Shown: piece after piece, positions 49,060 through 60,300 of the stretch | Layout of the letters: every line of letters starts with the position of its first letter | Position numbering within the stretch: position 1 is the stretch's first letter | NCBI RefSeq assembly: GCF_923077115.1 | Contig: NZ_CAKLPX010000001.1 | Location: 496,001 to 560,000 of the forward strand | Source: Sinobacterium norvegicum | GTDB lineage: Bacteria; Pseudomonadota; Gammaproteobacteria; Pseudomonadales; Sinobacteriaceae | DNA length: 64,000 nt | Direction of reading: 5' to 3' | Program-made: the position numbers and the translations under genes | The notes under the pieces: model-generated | The model's input: the letters and a program-made list of their open reading frames with translations, nothing else | What the model was told of the DNA's origin: nothing | Databases searched by the model: none

Positions 49060-50334
49060 CTATTGTACTACCTGGCTAATTTCCAGGCTTAATGGCGACG
49101 CTTTTGATGGTTCAAAGGCGCCACTGACTATCTGATAATCACCGGCAGATGGCGTTACCTGACCACTTCTTGAGACCCTGGCAACAACCTCAACCTGAGG
49201 AAAGCTGGAAATGTTAACATCGGGCATCATCGACATGGTGTCATCCAGCGTTACTGTCAGTGGAAGTTTGCCGACAGTGGTGCGATGAATAGCCAGTGGC
49301 ATCTTGGGGCCACCGGCAGCGCGAACATAGATAAACACGGTATCGGCGCTGGAGACATCGATGGAATCGGCCAACGATACGGTCACGGCAACTGAGGCAA
49401 CCGCACTGTCATCAGCAGTCGGTGCTACAGCCTTATTTTGATCGCTAACAGTTGCCTGCTCACCGGCACCACCACTGGCAATCAGCTCCTGGACATGGAC
49501 GATAGTGTCAGCCAACAACTGTCCGTTCTGAGTATCAGGCGGTGTCACACGCTGCAGTTGCTGCCAATATTGTAGCGCCTTGGTGTAATCTTCCTGGCCA
49601 TAGGCATCCATGGCTACCAGCGCAAGCAGAGTTGGCTGCTGCGGATCCGCGGTCAACACACGACTAATAATCATTTCGAGCCGGTCGTCAATTTGTCGAT
49701 TATTGGCCAGGTATTCTGCCTGTACGTACTCCGCAGCCAATTGCATATCTTGGGGCATTTTCTTAACCAGTGCCTTCAATAATACAGCCGCCTCACTGTA
49801 ATTCTTTTGACGCATTAATAGCGAGGCCAGTAAATACTGATTGCCTTGGTTATCGCTATTTTCTAGATGACTGACAAGGTCTTGTTTCATCATATCAATT
49901 TGCGCTTGAGTCTTTTCACCAGACTGTGCCGCGGCGGAGATCTGCTGCCACTTATCGGCAACAATAACATCGTTAATAGCACCCACTTGGCTGTAGGTAA
50001 AAATTGCCAAGCCGGCAAAAACAACGGCACAAACCACAATCGAACCACGTCCGCCTTGGTAGCTTGCCACCACCGCTTCACTGGTGCCGGCATCCTCTAG
50101 CAGAGCCAGCTTCAATTCCGCAGATAAACGATCAGCATCGTCCCGGCTGATCAAGCCTTGAGAGCAATCAGCCTCTATCTCAGATAGACGCTGCTTATAA
50201 CTGGCAATGTTGAATGCCTTACGCTCGGCCTCCATATCGACTGTCGCACTACTGCGGCTCAACAGGGGTAATATGATAATCACCAAGGCAAACACCAGCA
50301 TAATTGCTGCAATTATTACAAACTCAGTCATCAT
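49060..50334 (-). CDS. ccmI: Cytochrome c biogenesis protein CcmI (CycH)
   Basis: The 424-residue product has two membrane segments, one at the N-terminus and one near residue 100, and a TPR-containing periplasmic domain, as in CcmI/CycH. It holds apocytochrome c for heme ligation by CcmF and CcmH. The ATG at 50334 overlaps the ccmH stop by four bases. It is the last gene of the ccm operon. The C-terminal 120 residues form a separate beta-rich domain (SLADSIDVSSADTVFIYVRA) typical of the longer CycH form. Confidence 0.94.
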   Translation of the reverse strand: MMTEFVIIAAIMLVFALVIIILPLLSRSSATVDMEAERKAFNIASYKQRLSEIEADCSQGLISRDDADRLSAELKLALLEDAGTSEAVVASYQGGRGSIVVCAVVFAGLAIFTYSQVGAINDVIVADKWQQISAAAQSGEKTQAQIDMMKQDLVSHLENSDNQGNQYLLASLLMRQKNYSEAAVLLKALVKKMPQDMQLAAEYVQAEYLANNRQIDDRLEMIISRVLTADPQQPTLLALVAMDAYGQEDYTKALQYWQQLQRVTPPDTQNGQLLADTIVHVQELIASGGAGEQATVSDQNKAVAPTADDSAVASVAVTVSLADSIDVSSADTVFIYVRAAGGPKMPLAIHRTTVGKLPLTVTLDDTMSMMPDVNISSFPQVEVVARVSRSGQVTPSAGDYQIVSGAFEPSKASPLSLEISQVVQ

Positions 50335-50846
50335 GATTGGTCTTTACCGTCTATTAGAAGTTGATCTAACTTTTTCTGTTGTTCGCTCGATATGGCGGCA
50401 GGGGCCGGATCGGTGCTGGCTTCGTTCGCCTGCGTCGCATTGCTCAATGCCGCTTTCTGACTGCGCCGAACCACCACAATCAGCACAATGCCGGCGAATA
50501 ATAAAAGTACACCAGGGCCAAACCATAAAATCATTGTTTCAGCGTTAAGTTGCGGACGATAAAGAATAAACTCTCCATAGCGGGCAACCATAAAGGCCGT
50601 GATTTCAGTGTCACTTTTGCCATCATCGATCAACAGGTGCAACTGCTCCCTTAAATCTGCTGCAATCGGCGAATCCGAATCTTTCAAGTTTTGATTTTGG
50701 CACTTAGGACAGCGCAACTCATCAAGAAAATGCTGATAACGTTTTTCATCAACGGTACTGGTAAATTCATAGGTTTCAATAACCGCAAAACTCATTGGGC
50801 TGATCAATACCGAGAAAAAACCGATGAATAATAGTGCGATTCTCAT
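50331..50846 (-). CDS. ccmH: Cytochrome c maturation protein CcmH
   Basis: The 171-residue protein has a signal peptide, the thiol-redox motif LRCPKCQNQNL and a second membrane segment (ILWFGPGVLLLFAGIVLIVVV). It keeps the apocytochrome CXXCH thiols reduced for heme attachment. Its start and the ccmG stop overlap by one base, and its stop overlaps ccmI. Confidence 0.96.
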   Translation of the reverse strand: MRIALLFIGFFSVLISPMSFAVIETYEFTSTVDEKRYQHFLDELRCPKCQNQNLKDSDSPIAADLREQLHLLIDDGKSDTEITAFMVARYGEFILYRPQLNAETMILWFGPGVLLLFAGIVLIVVVRRSQKAALSNATQANEASTDPAPAAISSEQQKKLDQLLIDGKDQS

Positions 50847-51400
50847 TACAGCACTCCCTGGGGCTGATTGTATTTATCAACGACAGGTTTCAATACTTCC
50901 AGCCAAACCTTTTCATTCACTTCACCAACGTGTTTGTAACGGATTACTCCGCGTTTATCGACAACATAAGTCTCTGGCGCGCCGTACACACCAAGATCTA
51001 AGCCAAGACGGCCATTAACATCCTCGATATTATAATCATAGGGGTTACCTAACTGCTCCAGCCACTGCAATGCCTTCGGCTTATCGTCTTTGTAGTTAAG
51101 GCCGATAATAGGCACCTGATAACGGTTGGCTATATCCATTAAATAAGGGTGCTCAACCCGACAGGTGGGGCACCATGTCGCCCATACGTTCAACAGCACC
51201 ACCCGGCCGGTCAAATCAGCCTCCGTCACTAACCGCTGGGGATCTTCCAGCGATCGAATTGAAAAAGCAGGTACCTGACGATCAATCAAGGCAGAAGGCA
51301 GCTCTTGTGGGTTGTAATCCTCCGTGGTCAACACGGAGAAAAAAACACCGGCCAAGGCAATGAAAAACAACAGCGGTAAAAACAAGCGTAGACGAGCCAT
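50846..51400 (-). CDS. ccmG: Thiol:disulfide interchange protein CcmG (DsbE)
   Basis: The 184-residue membrane-anchored thioredoxin-like protein has the active site WATWCPTCRVEHP and the GVYGAPETYVVD cis-Pro segment. It reduces CcmH or apocytochrome in the periplasm. It begins two bases after the ccmF stop and overlaps ccmH by one base. Confidence 0.96.
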   Translation of the reverse strand: MARLRLFLPLLFFIALAGVFFSVLTTEDYNPQELPSALIDRQVPAFSIRSLEDPQRLVTEADLTGRVVLLNVWATWCPTCRVEHPYLMDIANRYQVPIIGLNYKDDKPKALQWLEQLGNPYDYNIEDVNGRLGLDLGVYGAPETYVVDKRGVIRYKHVGEVNEKVWLEVLKPVVDKYNQPQGVL

Positions 51401-51402
51401 TG

Positions 51403-53394
51403 TTACGCCTCCCTTGTCGCAGCGGCAGAATCTAGCGGTTGCGATTGTGCGACAGCCTTCCTCTTCAGCCGATAACGCTTATCACAGACCGCAATAGTGC
51501 CACCGAGGCCCATGAATATTGCGCCTAACCACATCCAACGAACAAAGGGCTTATAATGCAAACGTACAGCCCATGCGCCGCCGCCAAGAGGCTCACCCAT
51601 GGCAATATAAACATCACGCCAGATTCCGGCATTGATTGCGGCCTCAGTCATAATCTGTCCTGAGGCAAAAAACTGGCGTTTCTCTGGGAACAACTGAAAC
51701 TCATAGCCATACCCATCATCAATGGTGAAGTGACCAATTTCAGCACTATAATTTGGCCCATCGACGTGTTCAGTACCGTGAAAAGTAAAGTGATAACCAG
51801 AGGCCTCGAGAGTATCGCCCTCGACCATACGTACATCACGCTCAACGGTGTATTGCGATGTTAAGCAGACGCCAATAATCGCTGCAGCCATGCCCAAATG
51901 TCCAAGCTGCATCCCCCAATAAGACGGCGTCAGCTTTGTAAGCCCACGAACAAAACCAGGGCTATTACGGGTTTTATCGCGCAGGTCGGCAATCATCACA
52001 AACACCAACCAACCGGCAAAGGTCACAGCCATCGCCGCTGGAATGCTGTAACCATCGGCATCGTAGAACAAAGGAAATGCAATGCCGCAAACAATGGCAA
52101 TCAACAGTGGCAGCCACAGCTTCAATTTCAGTGAAACAGCGTCTGTCCGCTTCCAACGCATCATAGTAGCCGGCGCCATAAATACCACCAACAAAGCCAT
52201 CAAAGGCACAAACAAGGTATTGAAATACGGTGGCCCAACGGAGTATTTACCGAGGCCCATGGCATCCATTAGCAATGGATACAGCGTGCCCAGCAATACC
52301 ATAATCGTCGTGACGACTAAGATGGCATTATTGATCAACAAGAATACTTCTCGTGATAAAAACTTAAAGCTCACCTTGCTGGCCACGGAGGGAGCACGAA
52401 GAGCATACAGCAGTAATGAGCCTCCGACGACGACACCGAGGAACGCTAAAATAAACAACCCACGCTCTGGATCTGCGGCAAAGGAATGCACGGAGGTCAA
52501 TACCCCGGAGCGGACCAAGAAGGTGCCCAACAGACTCAATGAAAAGGCAAAAATTGCCAGCAGTACTGTCCAGCTTTTAAAGGCGCCGCGCTTTTCTGTC
52601 ACCGCCAGCGTATGCATCAGCGCCGTTCCCACCAACCAGGGCATAAAGGAAGCGTTTTCGACAGGATCCCAGAACCACCAACCGCCCCACCCGAGCTCGT
52701 AATATGCCCACCAACTCCCCAGCGCAATACCAAGGGTTAAGAAAGCCCAGGCGATATTAGTCCACGGGCGAGACCAGCGTGCCCAAGCTGAATCTAAACG
52801 ACCAGATAGCAAGGCTGCAATAGCAAAAGCGAAGGGCACAGAAAAACCAACATAGCCGAAATAAAGCATTGGTGGGTGAACAATCAAACCGAAATCTTGC
52901 AATAAAGGATTGAGGTCAGAACCTTCTGTTGGTGAGAATGGTAGCTCGCGACCAAAGGGATTTGACGTCAACAATATAAACAGCGTGAAGCCAATGGCAA
53001 TCATTCCCATAACAGAGAGCACACGGGCGACCATATCATCCGGCAGACTCTGTGAGAATAACGCCACAGCCAGCGTCCAGGAGGCAAGAATAAGAATCCA
53101 CAATAGAAGTGAACCCTCATGACCACCCCAAACGGCACTGAATTTATACGCTGTTGGCATCAATGTATTGGAGTGATTGGCCACATAACTGACCGAGAAA
53201 TCATCCCCTATAAAAGATAAAGTAAGACAAAAAAAACTGATTAAGACAAAGACAAAAAAACCGTGTGCAAGAGGGCGAGACATCCGCATCCACATCAAAT
53301 TATTGCTCGTCGCTCCCGCCATGGGTATAACAGCCAGCGCGACACTCAAACAAAACGCGATGACAAGGGAGAAATTACCTAACTCTGGAATCAT
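51403..53394 (-). CDS. ccmF: Heme lyase CcmF
   Basis: The 663-residue protein has about 14 membrane segments, the WWD heme-handling domain ([19 protein letters not shown]) and conserved periplasmic His residues. It transfers heme from CcmE to apocytochrome c. The ATG overlaps the ccmE stop by four bases. Confidence 0.97.
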   Translation of the reverse strand: MIPELGNFSLVIAFCLSVALAVIPMAGATSNNLMWMRMSRPLAHGFFVFVLISFFCLTLSFIGDDFSVSYVANHSNTLMPTAYKFSAVWGGHEGSLLLWILILASWTLAVALFSQSLPDDMVARVLSVMGMIAIGFTLFILLTSNPFGRELPFSPTEGSDLNPLLQDFGLIVHPPMLYFGYVGFSVPFAFAIAALLSGRLDSAWARWSRPWTNIAWAFLTLGIALGSWWAYYELGWGGWWFWDPVENASFMPWLVGTALMHTLAVTEKRGAFKSWTVLLAIFAFSLSLLGTFLVRSGVLTSVHSFAADPERGLFILAFLGVVVGGSLLLYALRAPSVASKVSFKFLSREVFLLINNAILVVTTIMVLLGTLYPLLMDAMGLGKYSVGPPYFNTLFVPLMALLVVFMAPATMMRWKRTDAVSLKLKLWLPLLIAIVCGIAFPLFYDADGYSIPAAMAVTFAGWLVFVMIADLRDKTRNSPGFVRGLTKLTPSYWGMQLGHLGMAAAIIGVCLTSQYTVERDVRMVEGDTLEASGYHFTFHGTEHVDGPNYSAEIGHFTIDDGYGYEFQLFPEKRQFFASGQIMTEAAINAGIWRDVYIAMGEPLGGGAWAVRLHYKPFVRWMWLGAIFMGLGGTIAVCDKRYRLKRKAVAQSQPLDSAAATREA

Positions 53395-53876
53395 ACGCCG
53401 TCATTTCCTAGTACAGAGGCAGGCTGCTGCTTCATCGTCTCGGTATGACCGGACTTTTCTAACGCCTCACTGACCTCGGGTGGCATATACTGCTCATCAT
53501 GCTTGGCCAATACCTCAACCGCATGAAACACACCGTTTTCATCAAGTTCACCATGGCAGACCACACCCTCACCCTCGGCAAACATATCGGGTAGAATACC
53601 CTCATACACAACCGGCACCTCGGCTTCAAAATCTGTCACGATAAAATCCACTCGCAACGATTGACTGTCGCGCACGACACTGCCTTTCAAGACCATACCA
53701 CCGGCACGAATTTTCTTATCGACCGGGGCCTCACCCTGCGCGATTTGTGTCGGCGAGAAAAACAGGTTCATATTGGAACCTAGGGCATAAAAAACCAATG
53801 CTGCGGCAAGCGAGGCGCCTAACACAATAAAGGTGACAATAATGAGCCGCTGCTTGCGCAGAGGGTGCATAGCCAT
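53391..53876 (-). CDS. ccmE: Heme chaperone CcmE
   Basis: The 161-residue protein has an N-terminal membrane anchor and the heme-carrying His in [13 protein letters not shown]. It binds heme covalently in the periplasm and passes it to CcmF. The frame is open to 53915, but the ATG at 53876 has AGGAG seven bases upstream and starts [10 protein letters not shown], the family start. Confidence 0.96.
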   Translation of the reverse strand: MAMHPLRKQRLIIVTFIVLGASLAAALVFYALGSNMNLFFSPTQIAQGEAPVDKKIRAGGMVLKGSVVRDSQSLRVDFIVTDFEAEVPVVYEGILPDMFAEGEGVVCHGELDENGVFHAVEVLAKHDEQYMPPEVSEALEKSGHTETMKQQPASVLGNDGV

Positions 53877-53924
53877 TGATCTACTCCTAACACTTAACTT
53901 TACGTTATTGTTCAAACAGGTAAA

Positions 53925-54122
53925 TTACTGATGAGATACCTTACTCTGACTGCGTTGCTGCCGTCTAAGTTCATTTTTTTGCACACGGATAAACTGCTTT
54001 TTTGCCCTTAATGGCTGAACAATCAACGAGAGCAGTACCACAAACGCAATGGCATAGGCTGTCCAGACATAACTACCGTGACCATTCATCTCTATCAATG
54101 CTTGCATGCTGTCAAAATGCAT
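53925..54122 (-). CDS. ccmD: Heme exporter protein CcmD
   Basis: A 65-residue protein with one membrane segment (SYVWTAYAIAFVVLLSLIV) and a basic cytoplasmic tail with RRQQRSQ, the expected size and layout of CcmD. It helps release holo-CcmE from the CcmABC complex. It lies two bases after the ccmC stop. Confidence 0.9.
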   Translation of the reverse strand: MHFDSMQALIEMNGHGSYVWTAYAIAFVVLLSLIVQPLRAKKQFIRVQKNELRRQQRSQSKVSHQ

Positions 54123-54125
54123 TGT

Positions 54126-54875
54126 TTACCCCTTCTCAATGATGTCTTTAACCCAGCGTTGATTGCGGTGACGCCGCAATACTTCGGTACGCATGCGAAG
54201 CATCAGTGCCACGCCATAAAATATGTAAAAACCCGCAATCATAATCATCAGCGGATACCACATCGAAGAATGCATGGTAGAGGGTTCGGTGATTTTGATC
54301 GTCGCTGGTTGATGCAGGCTATACCACCAGTCAACAGATTTGTAAATAATAGGGATATTCACCGTACCAACAAGCGCCAATACAGCACAGGCCTTGGCTG
54401 CGACCTCTTCGTTTTCGAAGGCCTCATACAGTGCGGTAATCCCCAGATAAAGAAACAGTAACACCAACATCGACGTGTTGCGTGCATCCCATACCCAGAA
54501 GGTACCCCAAGTAGGCTTGCCCCAGATACCACCGGTCATCAACGCCAATAATGTCATTGCAGCACCAATGGGCGCAGCACATTTCACCGCCGCATCCGCC
54601 AACTTCATCTTCCAAATCAGACTAACGCCTCCGGCAATCGCCATCACATAGTAACTGGCAAGGGCAATAAAGGCAGCCGGCACATGAATATAGATGATGC
54701 GGTAGCTATTACCCTGCTTGTAATCGATGGGGGCATAGGCCAAGCCCCAAACCGCACCGGTAATCAATAAAACACCAGCAATCACGGCAAACCATGGCAG
54801 CAACTTATCGGTAAGCTGATAAAACCATTTGGGTGAGCCAAACTTATGGAACAACCGAACTAAATACTGTCTCAT
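54126..54875 (-). CDS. ccmC: Heme transporter CcmC
   Basis: The conserved part begins at GSPKWFYQL and includes six membrane segments and the WWD motif WGTFWVWDARNTSMLVL. The long frame starts at a GTG at 54956 and adds 27 poorly fitting residues; the ATG at 54875 (249 residues) agrees with family length, though no strong ribosome site precedes it. CcmC loads heme onto CcmE. Confidence 0.94.
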   Translation of the reverse strand: MRQYLVRLFHKFGSPKWFYQLTDKLLPWFAVIAGVLLITGAVWGLAYAPIDYKQGNSYRIIYIHVPAAFIALASYYVMAIAGGVSLIWKMKLADAAVKCAAPIGAAMTLLALMTGGIWGKPTWGTFWVWDARNTSMLVLLFLYLGITALYEAFENEEVAAKACAVLALVGTVNIPIIYKSVDWWYSLHQPATIKITEPSTMHSSMWYPLMIMIAGFYIFYGVALMLRMRTEVLRRHRNQRWVKDIIEKG

Positions 54876-54983
54876 AAAAACCATACACACTGTAAAAAAC
54901 TCAAGGAGTGTAGCATTGTTAAAGTGGATTTTGACAATAAAACCCACCCTCGTCACTACAATTTTTATCCACTTTGCAGTAGA

Positions 54984-55691
54984 TCAACCCTCTACGCTGA
55001 TTCGTAAAGCACCGGCAATAGCAAACGGCGAAAGACAGACCGCCAGCGCTAGCAGCGCCCCCAAAATAGCCAGATGACCACCGAACATATGCCCCTCGGC
55101 AGCAGCCGTTACGGCACTGGCACCGAAAATCAACACCGGCGTATAAAGGGGCAATACTATCAGGGAGATGAGTATACCACCGCGCCGTAAACCGACGGTT
55201 AGTGCAGCGCCAATAGCACCGACAAAACTCAACACAATTGAGCCAATCAGCAAACTCAAAACCAGGGGCAGGATTGCCGTGATCGGCAAATACAACATCA
55301 AGGCGAGTAATGGGGCAAATAATGTAATCGGCAAACCAGTAGTCAACCAATGTGCCAACACCTTGGCCAACACTAAGATATACAACGGCTGGGGTGACAG
55401 CAACAAATGCTCTAACGTACCGTCATCAAAATCACTGCGAAATAGACTATCCATCGACAACAAACAGGACAACAAGGCCGCAACCCACACTACCCCCGGT
55501 GCCAAGCCCGCCAAGACCAGCCGCTCAGGGCTCACACCCAAAGGGAACAATGCAACAATGATCAAGAAGAAAATCAAAGGGTTGAAAATATCTGAGCGGC
55601 GGCGATAAGCCAGCGATATATCCCGCAACAATACACCATAAAATGCCTGCCACAGCCCAGGTAGCTGCATCACATCGAGTATCTTGCTCAT
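54984..55691 (-). CDS. ccmB: Heme exporter permease CcmB
   Basis: The 235-residue protein has six membrane segments and the family-typical SLAYRRRSDIFNPLIFFLI start and DDGTLEHLLLSP segment. It is the membrane part of the CcmAB ABC transporter that releases heme-loaded CcmE. Its start overlaps the ccmA stop by four bases. Confidence 0.96.
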   Translation of the reverse strand: MSKILDVMQLPGLWQAFYGVLLRDISLAYRRRSDIFNPLIFFLIIVALFPLGVSPERLVLAGLAPGVVWVAALLSCLLSMDSLFRSDFDDGTLEHLLLSPQPLYILVLAKVLAHWLTTGLPITLFAPLLALMLYLPITAILPLVLSLLIGSIVLSFVGAIGAALTVGLRRGGILISLIVLPLYTPVLIFGASAVTAAAEGHMFGGHLAILGALLALAVCLSPFAIAGALRISVEG

Positions 55692-56317
55692 GTCCAGCTA
55701 CCTAACTGCAACTTTTTAACCTCTGCCGGGATGGTGAGCTTATGGTGAGTCGTGAGAATCACTGCCCCACCCTGCTCGGAATGATTGGCAATAAACGTTT
55801 CAAGCTCGGCCACACCCTGCTTATCAATTGCCGTAAATGGTTCATCGAGTATCCACAGTGGCGAACTACTTAAATGCAGCCTAGCCAAGCTAACTCGTCG
55901 CTGCTGGCCAGCAGAGAGCGAGTGGCAGGAAGAATCCTCGAAACCATAAAGACCCACCTCATCGAGCGCCTGCATCAACTGCTGATCAGTGAAATCCTCT
56001 CGACTAGAGAAATACCAGCGTAGGTTTTCCATTGGAGATAAAACGGCCTGATTACCGGCCGCATGCCCCATGAACACCATATTTTGCTGATACAGCTGAC
56101 GATGTTGGCGGATATTGTGTCCACCGAAGAAGATGTCGCCACGATAACGGTTTGACAGCATTGCTAAAATTCTTAACAACGTGGTTTTACCACTGCCATT
56201 GGGCCCTTCTACCTGCAGGATGTCAGAACAATCAACCTTGAATGAAAGATTTTCGAACAGTTCGCGGTCTGACCAACCGCCGGTCAAGCCTTCTACATTT
56301 AACAGTGTTTCGAGCAA
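55688..56317 (-). CDS. ccmA: ABC transporter ATP-binding protein CcmA
   Basis: The conserved sequence has Walker A GPNGSGKTT, signature LSAGQQRRVSLARL and Walker B LWILDEPF. The frame is open to 56410, but the first 31 codons have no family character; starting at the TTG at 56317 gives MLETLLNVEGL and 209 residues, the usual CcmA size. GAGG lies about ten bases upstream of that TTG. It is the first gene of the ccmABCDEFGHI operon, all with tight or overlapping junctions. Confidence 0.94.
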   Translation of the reverse strand: MLETLLNVEGLTGGWSDRELFENLSFKVDCSDILQVEGPNGSGKTTLLRILAMLSNRYRGDIFFGGHNIRQHRQLYQQNMVFMGHAAGNQAVLSPMENLRWYFSSREDFTDQQLMQALDEVGLYGFEDSSCHSLSAGQQRRVSLARLHLSSSPLWILDEPFTAIDKQGVAELETFIANHSEQGGAVILTTHHKLTIPAEVKKLQLGSWT

Positions 56318-56544
56318 AATAAAGACAGCCTCATAATAAAATCGACAATCACAGTGATAGCCAATGAAAATCGCAGTATTTCTGAATACATAGTCAACAG
56401 GACTGTCCACGCCATCTAGGTTTTCAATAAACGAGGCTTGTAGTCATAGATGATAAGAATATCGGTTATAAATCTAGGTGTAAATTTATAACGTGGAATT
56501 CTCTCACAATTGGAAGGTGAGGCAAGACAATGCCAACACCCTGG

Positions 56545-56883
56545 TTAAATCGCATCTAACAAGTCAGCTATTTTGTCGAACTCTGTTTTTATATGCTCAA
56601 ACTCACTGACCGCTTGATCCAGGTTTCCTGCGCCGGCTGACTGCTCTAGTTGATGACAGTACTGGCTCAACAGCGGTGCCCCCATATTGGCCGAACTCCC
56701 CTTCAAACTATGGGCGCTGGCACGGACTAACTCGGCGGTTTTGGCGGCCAAACCCCGTTCAATGCTATCGATTCGACACTGTGAGTCCTGACAAAATGTG
56801 ACGACCAATTGATTAAAATCATCACCCATGACCTCTTTTAAACTGCCCAGCATTTCCTCATTCAATTGCGTTGTATTCGCCAT
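56545..56883 (-). CDS. Stand-alone HPt domain protein
   Basis: The 112-residue protein is a single histidine phosphotransfer domain with the phospho-accepting His58 in ASAHSLKGSSANMGA. Such proteins pass phosphate between hybrid kinases and response regulators. The ATG at 56883 is five bases after AGGGGG. It is downstream of a STAS gene (38-base gap) and upstream of ccmA. No kinase or receiver is in the window. Confidence 0.9.
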   Translation of the reverse strand: MANTTQLNEEMLGSLKEVMGDDFNQLVVTFCQDSQCRIDSIERGLAAKTAELVRASAHSLKGSSANMGAPLLSQYCHQLEQSAGAGNLDQAVSEFEHIKTEFDKIADLLDAI

Positions 56884-56924
56884 CAACTCCCCCTTTTTTT
56901 CATCACCTTAACAAACAACAATGC

Positions 56925-57224
56925 TTAATGTAATGATGACAGGTGCAAGTCGTCGGTTACACCGCTGATCACCGCGGCCTTAACCAGGGCCTTCGAAGGC
57001 TGCTGCCAACTCACCTGACCAAGATGGCCAGACTCATAACGCTTGATAAAGGCAGCTAACAATTGCAAACCTGCAATGTCTATTCTCTCAACGCAAGAAC
57101 CGTCCAACTCAATGCTGGCGGAGGGCTTAAAATCATTGATATCTCGCAGTGTTTGCTGCAGCGACGCCAATGTAGCCGCGGTTAATTGGCTGGGAAGGCC
57201 GACCAGATGAACGGGCGAGGACAT
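56925..57224 (-). CDS. STAS-domain protein
   Basis: The 99-residue product resembles anti-sigma-factor antagonist (STAS) domains, with the strand-helix segment VERIDIAGLQLLAAFI. At the position of the phospho-accepting Ser of SpoIIAA, just before the Gly, it has Ala51, so classical Ser phosphorylation is not expected. Similar STAS proteins occur beside chemotaxis genes. AGGTGG lies five bases before the ATG at 57224. It pairs with the HPt gene. Confidence 0.8.
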   Translation of the reverse strand: MSSPVHLVGLPSQLTAATLASLQQTLRDINDFKPSASIELDGSCVERIDIAGLQLLAAFIKRYESGHLGQVSWQQPSKALVKAAVISGVTDDLHLSSLH

Positions 57225-57311
57225 AACTACCACCTAAAATGTGCTATCACACCCTAAGCTTAGACAGCCAACCCAAAACTGCTGAGCCAGAGCGCTAAAA
57301 CATCGACTGGT

Positions 57312-60300
57312 TCAACTAACAACATTTTTTAGCTTATTCGACACAGCCATTTTTATGCCCCCTATTGCTGCCTTTAAATCTTCTAGTACCAAGTACATAG
57401 CAGGGACTAATAACAGGCAAATCAGGGTCGCGAAAACAATGCCAAAACCGAGTGAGATTGCCATCGGGATGAGAAATTTGGCCTGCATCGAGGTCTCGAA
57501 AATCATCGGGGCCAAGCCACCAAACGTCGTCAGCGTGGTCAACAGGATAGGCCTAAACCGTCGCTTACCCGCCTCACTGATTGCCACAATTGGGGTGGCA
57601 CCTGCAATACGTTGTTTGTTGGCATAATCAAGCATAACCAACGTATCGTTAACTACCACACCCGACAGCGCTAAAATCCCGAGTATACTGATCATACTGA
57701 GGCCATAACCCATAATAAGATGACCAATAATCGCACCGATGACGCCAAAGGGAATAGCCAGCATCACCAACAGCGGCTGACTGTAGCTACCAAAGGGGAT
57801 GGCCAGCATCACATAGAGCACGACCATGCTGACGAAGCCGGTAATCATTAAGCTTGATGCCCCCTCTTCGGTGTCCTGCTGTTTACCCCGGTAACTAATT
57901 AACAACGACGGGTATTGCTGCTGAATATCGACCAGTGCCCGCTCTTTCAGTGAAGAGAGCACAGCACCGGTTGCCTCTATAGGCTCAACATTGGCTGTTA
58001 CGTTTATCGTTCTGCGACCACTACGGCGAGTAATATCAGTAAACGCATGACCATAATGCACCTCTGCCACCTCAATCAGCGGCACATAATCACCACTGGG
58101 AGTCACAATATTGAGTTGTTCTAAATCATACTGTGACAACCTATCCGCCTCGTCCATCCGCACCATCACCTTAACTTCATGACGGCCTCGCTGCTGCCTT
58201 AGCGCCTCGGCACCATAGAAAGCACTGCGCAATTGACTGGCAATAGCATTGTTCGTCAAGCCAAGGCTCTGCCCCTTAGGTAACAACGCAATATCGAGCT
58301 GAGGCTTGCCGAGACTGTAGCCATCAGCTATATCGCTGACTTCAGAAAACTCAGTCATTGCCGCGGCCAAAGCCGCACTGGCCTGCTGTAACACTGCATC
58401 ATCACGGTGAGAAAGCTCAATAGTAATCGCCGCACCTTGCCCCGGACCACCGCGATCACTTTCAAATTTTATCGAATCGACACCGACGACATCAGCACTG
58501 AGTTGACGCCACACCTTCGAGACCTCCCCCGTCGATACTGGCCGCTGCCCCTCCTCTGTTAGTTGCAAAACGATATCCACTTGATTGTCAGTAACCTCAG
58601 CCCGCACCCCTTCCAGCAGCGCTGAACGCTCTGTGTAGCCACCATCACTACGATTGACAGTAAAACCATCAATTGTTTGATACGCCGTCGCCAACAACTG
58701 GTCTCGGATGATCACCGCATCAGTCATTGGGCTACCCACCGGCAAGATCGCCGTTACCGACGAACGATCCGACTCCACCCTCGGCATCAACGTAAAACCC
58801 ATTCTTCCACTCATGGTATAAGCCAAGGTAATAACGAAAACAGCAACGCCAATTGCAACAGTGATATAGCGAAAGTTCAGCGCTTGTTTGAGCACCATGA
58901 GATAACGTAGAGTCAGTCCTCGCGTTAAGAACTCACTGAGTTTTTGTTGCCGAGCATGGATTTTATAAAACCATTTAGACTCCTTTTTCTCACCACTGTG
59001 CGCCAAGTGGGCCGGCAGGATAAACAGCGCTTCCACCCACGAGATAACAAATACCGAGGCAACCACCAGAGGCACGACACCAAACAACATTCCGAGAAAA
59101 CCCGGCAGAAAATACAGCGGAATAAAGGCCACAATATTCGATAAAATACTGTAGGTCAGCGGCACCGAAACCGCCTTGATACCCTCAATTGCAGCCTGGC
59201 TATTGGAGTAACCAAGTTTGCGGTACTCGTGAATATTCTCCCCGGCAATAATGGCATCATCGACAACAATACCCAGAGCTAGAATAAAGGCAAACATCGA
59301 CACCATATTGATCGACACATCGAAGAACGGTAGAAAAATTAGCCCGCCCAAGAATGCCGTTGGTATACCCAATGTCACCCAGAACGCCAGTCGAATATCG
59401 AGAAAAATGCCAAGCAGAACCAGCACCAACAGCAGGCCAAGAAAAGCATTTTTCAACAGCAGATCAAGTCGTGCCTCATACATATCTGAGCGGTCATTGA
59501 ACACTTGGATTGAGATACCCGGAGGCATAGACTGGCGAATATTTTCCAGTCTGTCATGCACGGCATCGGATACGCCGGTCGGTGTTTGGCTGCCGGTTCG
59601 AAACACTTCCAAGGCAACAGAAGGTTGATTATTGAAGCTATAAAGCACCTTGTCGTCGACAAAGCTATCGCTAACTGTGGCAATATCACCAAGTGTTATA
59701 TAGCTTCCGTCAGGCTCACTGATAATAACGATATTGGCAAACTCTTTGGCCCACAAACTTCGGTCTGACACGCGTAACATAATTTCACCGGCGACAGTAT
59801 CGATGCTGCCGCCGGGCAATTCAACAGATTGGCTGTCTATGCGACTGGCAATATCGCGCAGTGTTAAACCGTAGCTCTCCAATGTCTGGCGACTGATCTC
59901 TACCTCAATTTCATAATCACTGGCACCGCGTAATTCTACCTCGCTGATCCCCCCACTTTGTAATAATTGGTCGCGAACATCCTCCACCACCTCTCGTAAC
60001 ACCCATTGCTCCACCTCACCAAAAACGACTAAGCGCAATACACTTCTCGCCCGCGAACTCATTGAGACCACCGGTGTTTCAGCCCCGTCCGGCAAGGTCT
60101 GTAGCGCCGACACCGCCTGTTGTACATCTTGATAGACAATGGCTCTATCGCTATCGGATAACAGCTCACCGTTAACCGTTGCTGCCCCCTCACGTGCTGT
60201 CGAAGTTATTTCCTTGATACCATCGACGCCCCGCATCGCCTCTTCAACCGCCAGCACAATACCTTGCTCTATCTCGGCTGGGCTGGACCCGGGGTAGCTG

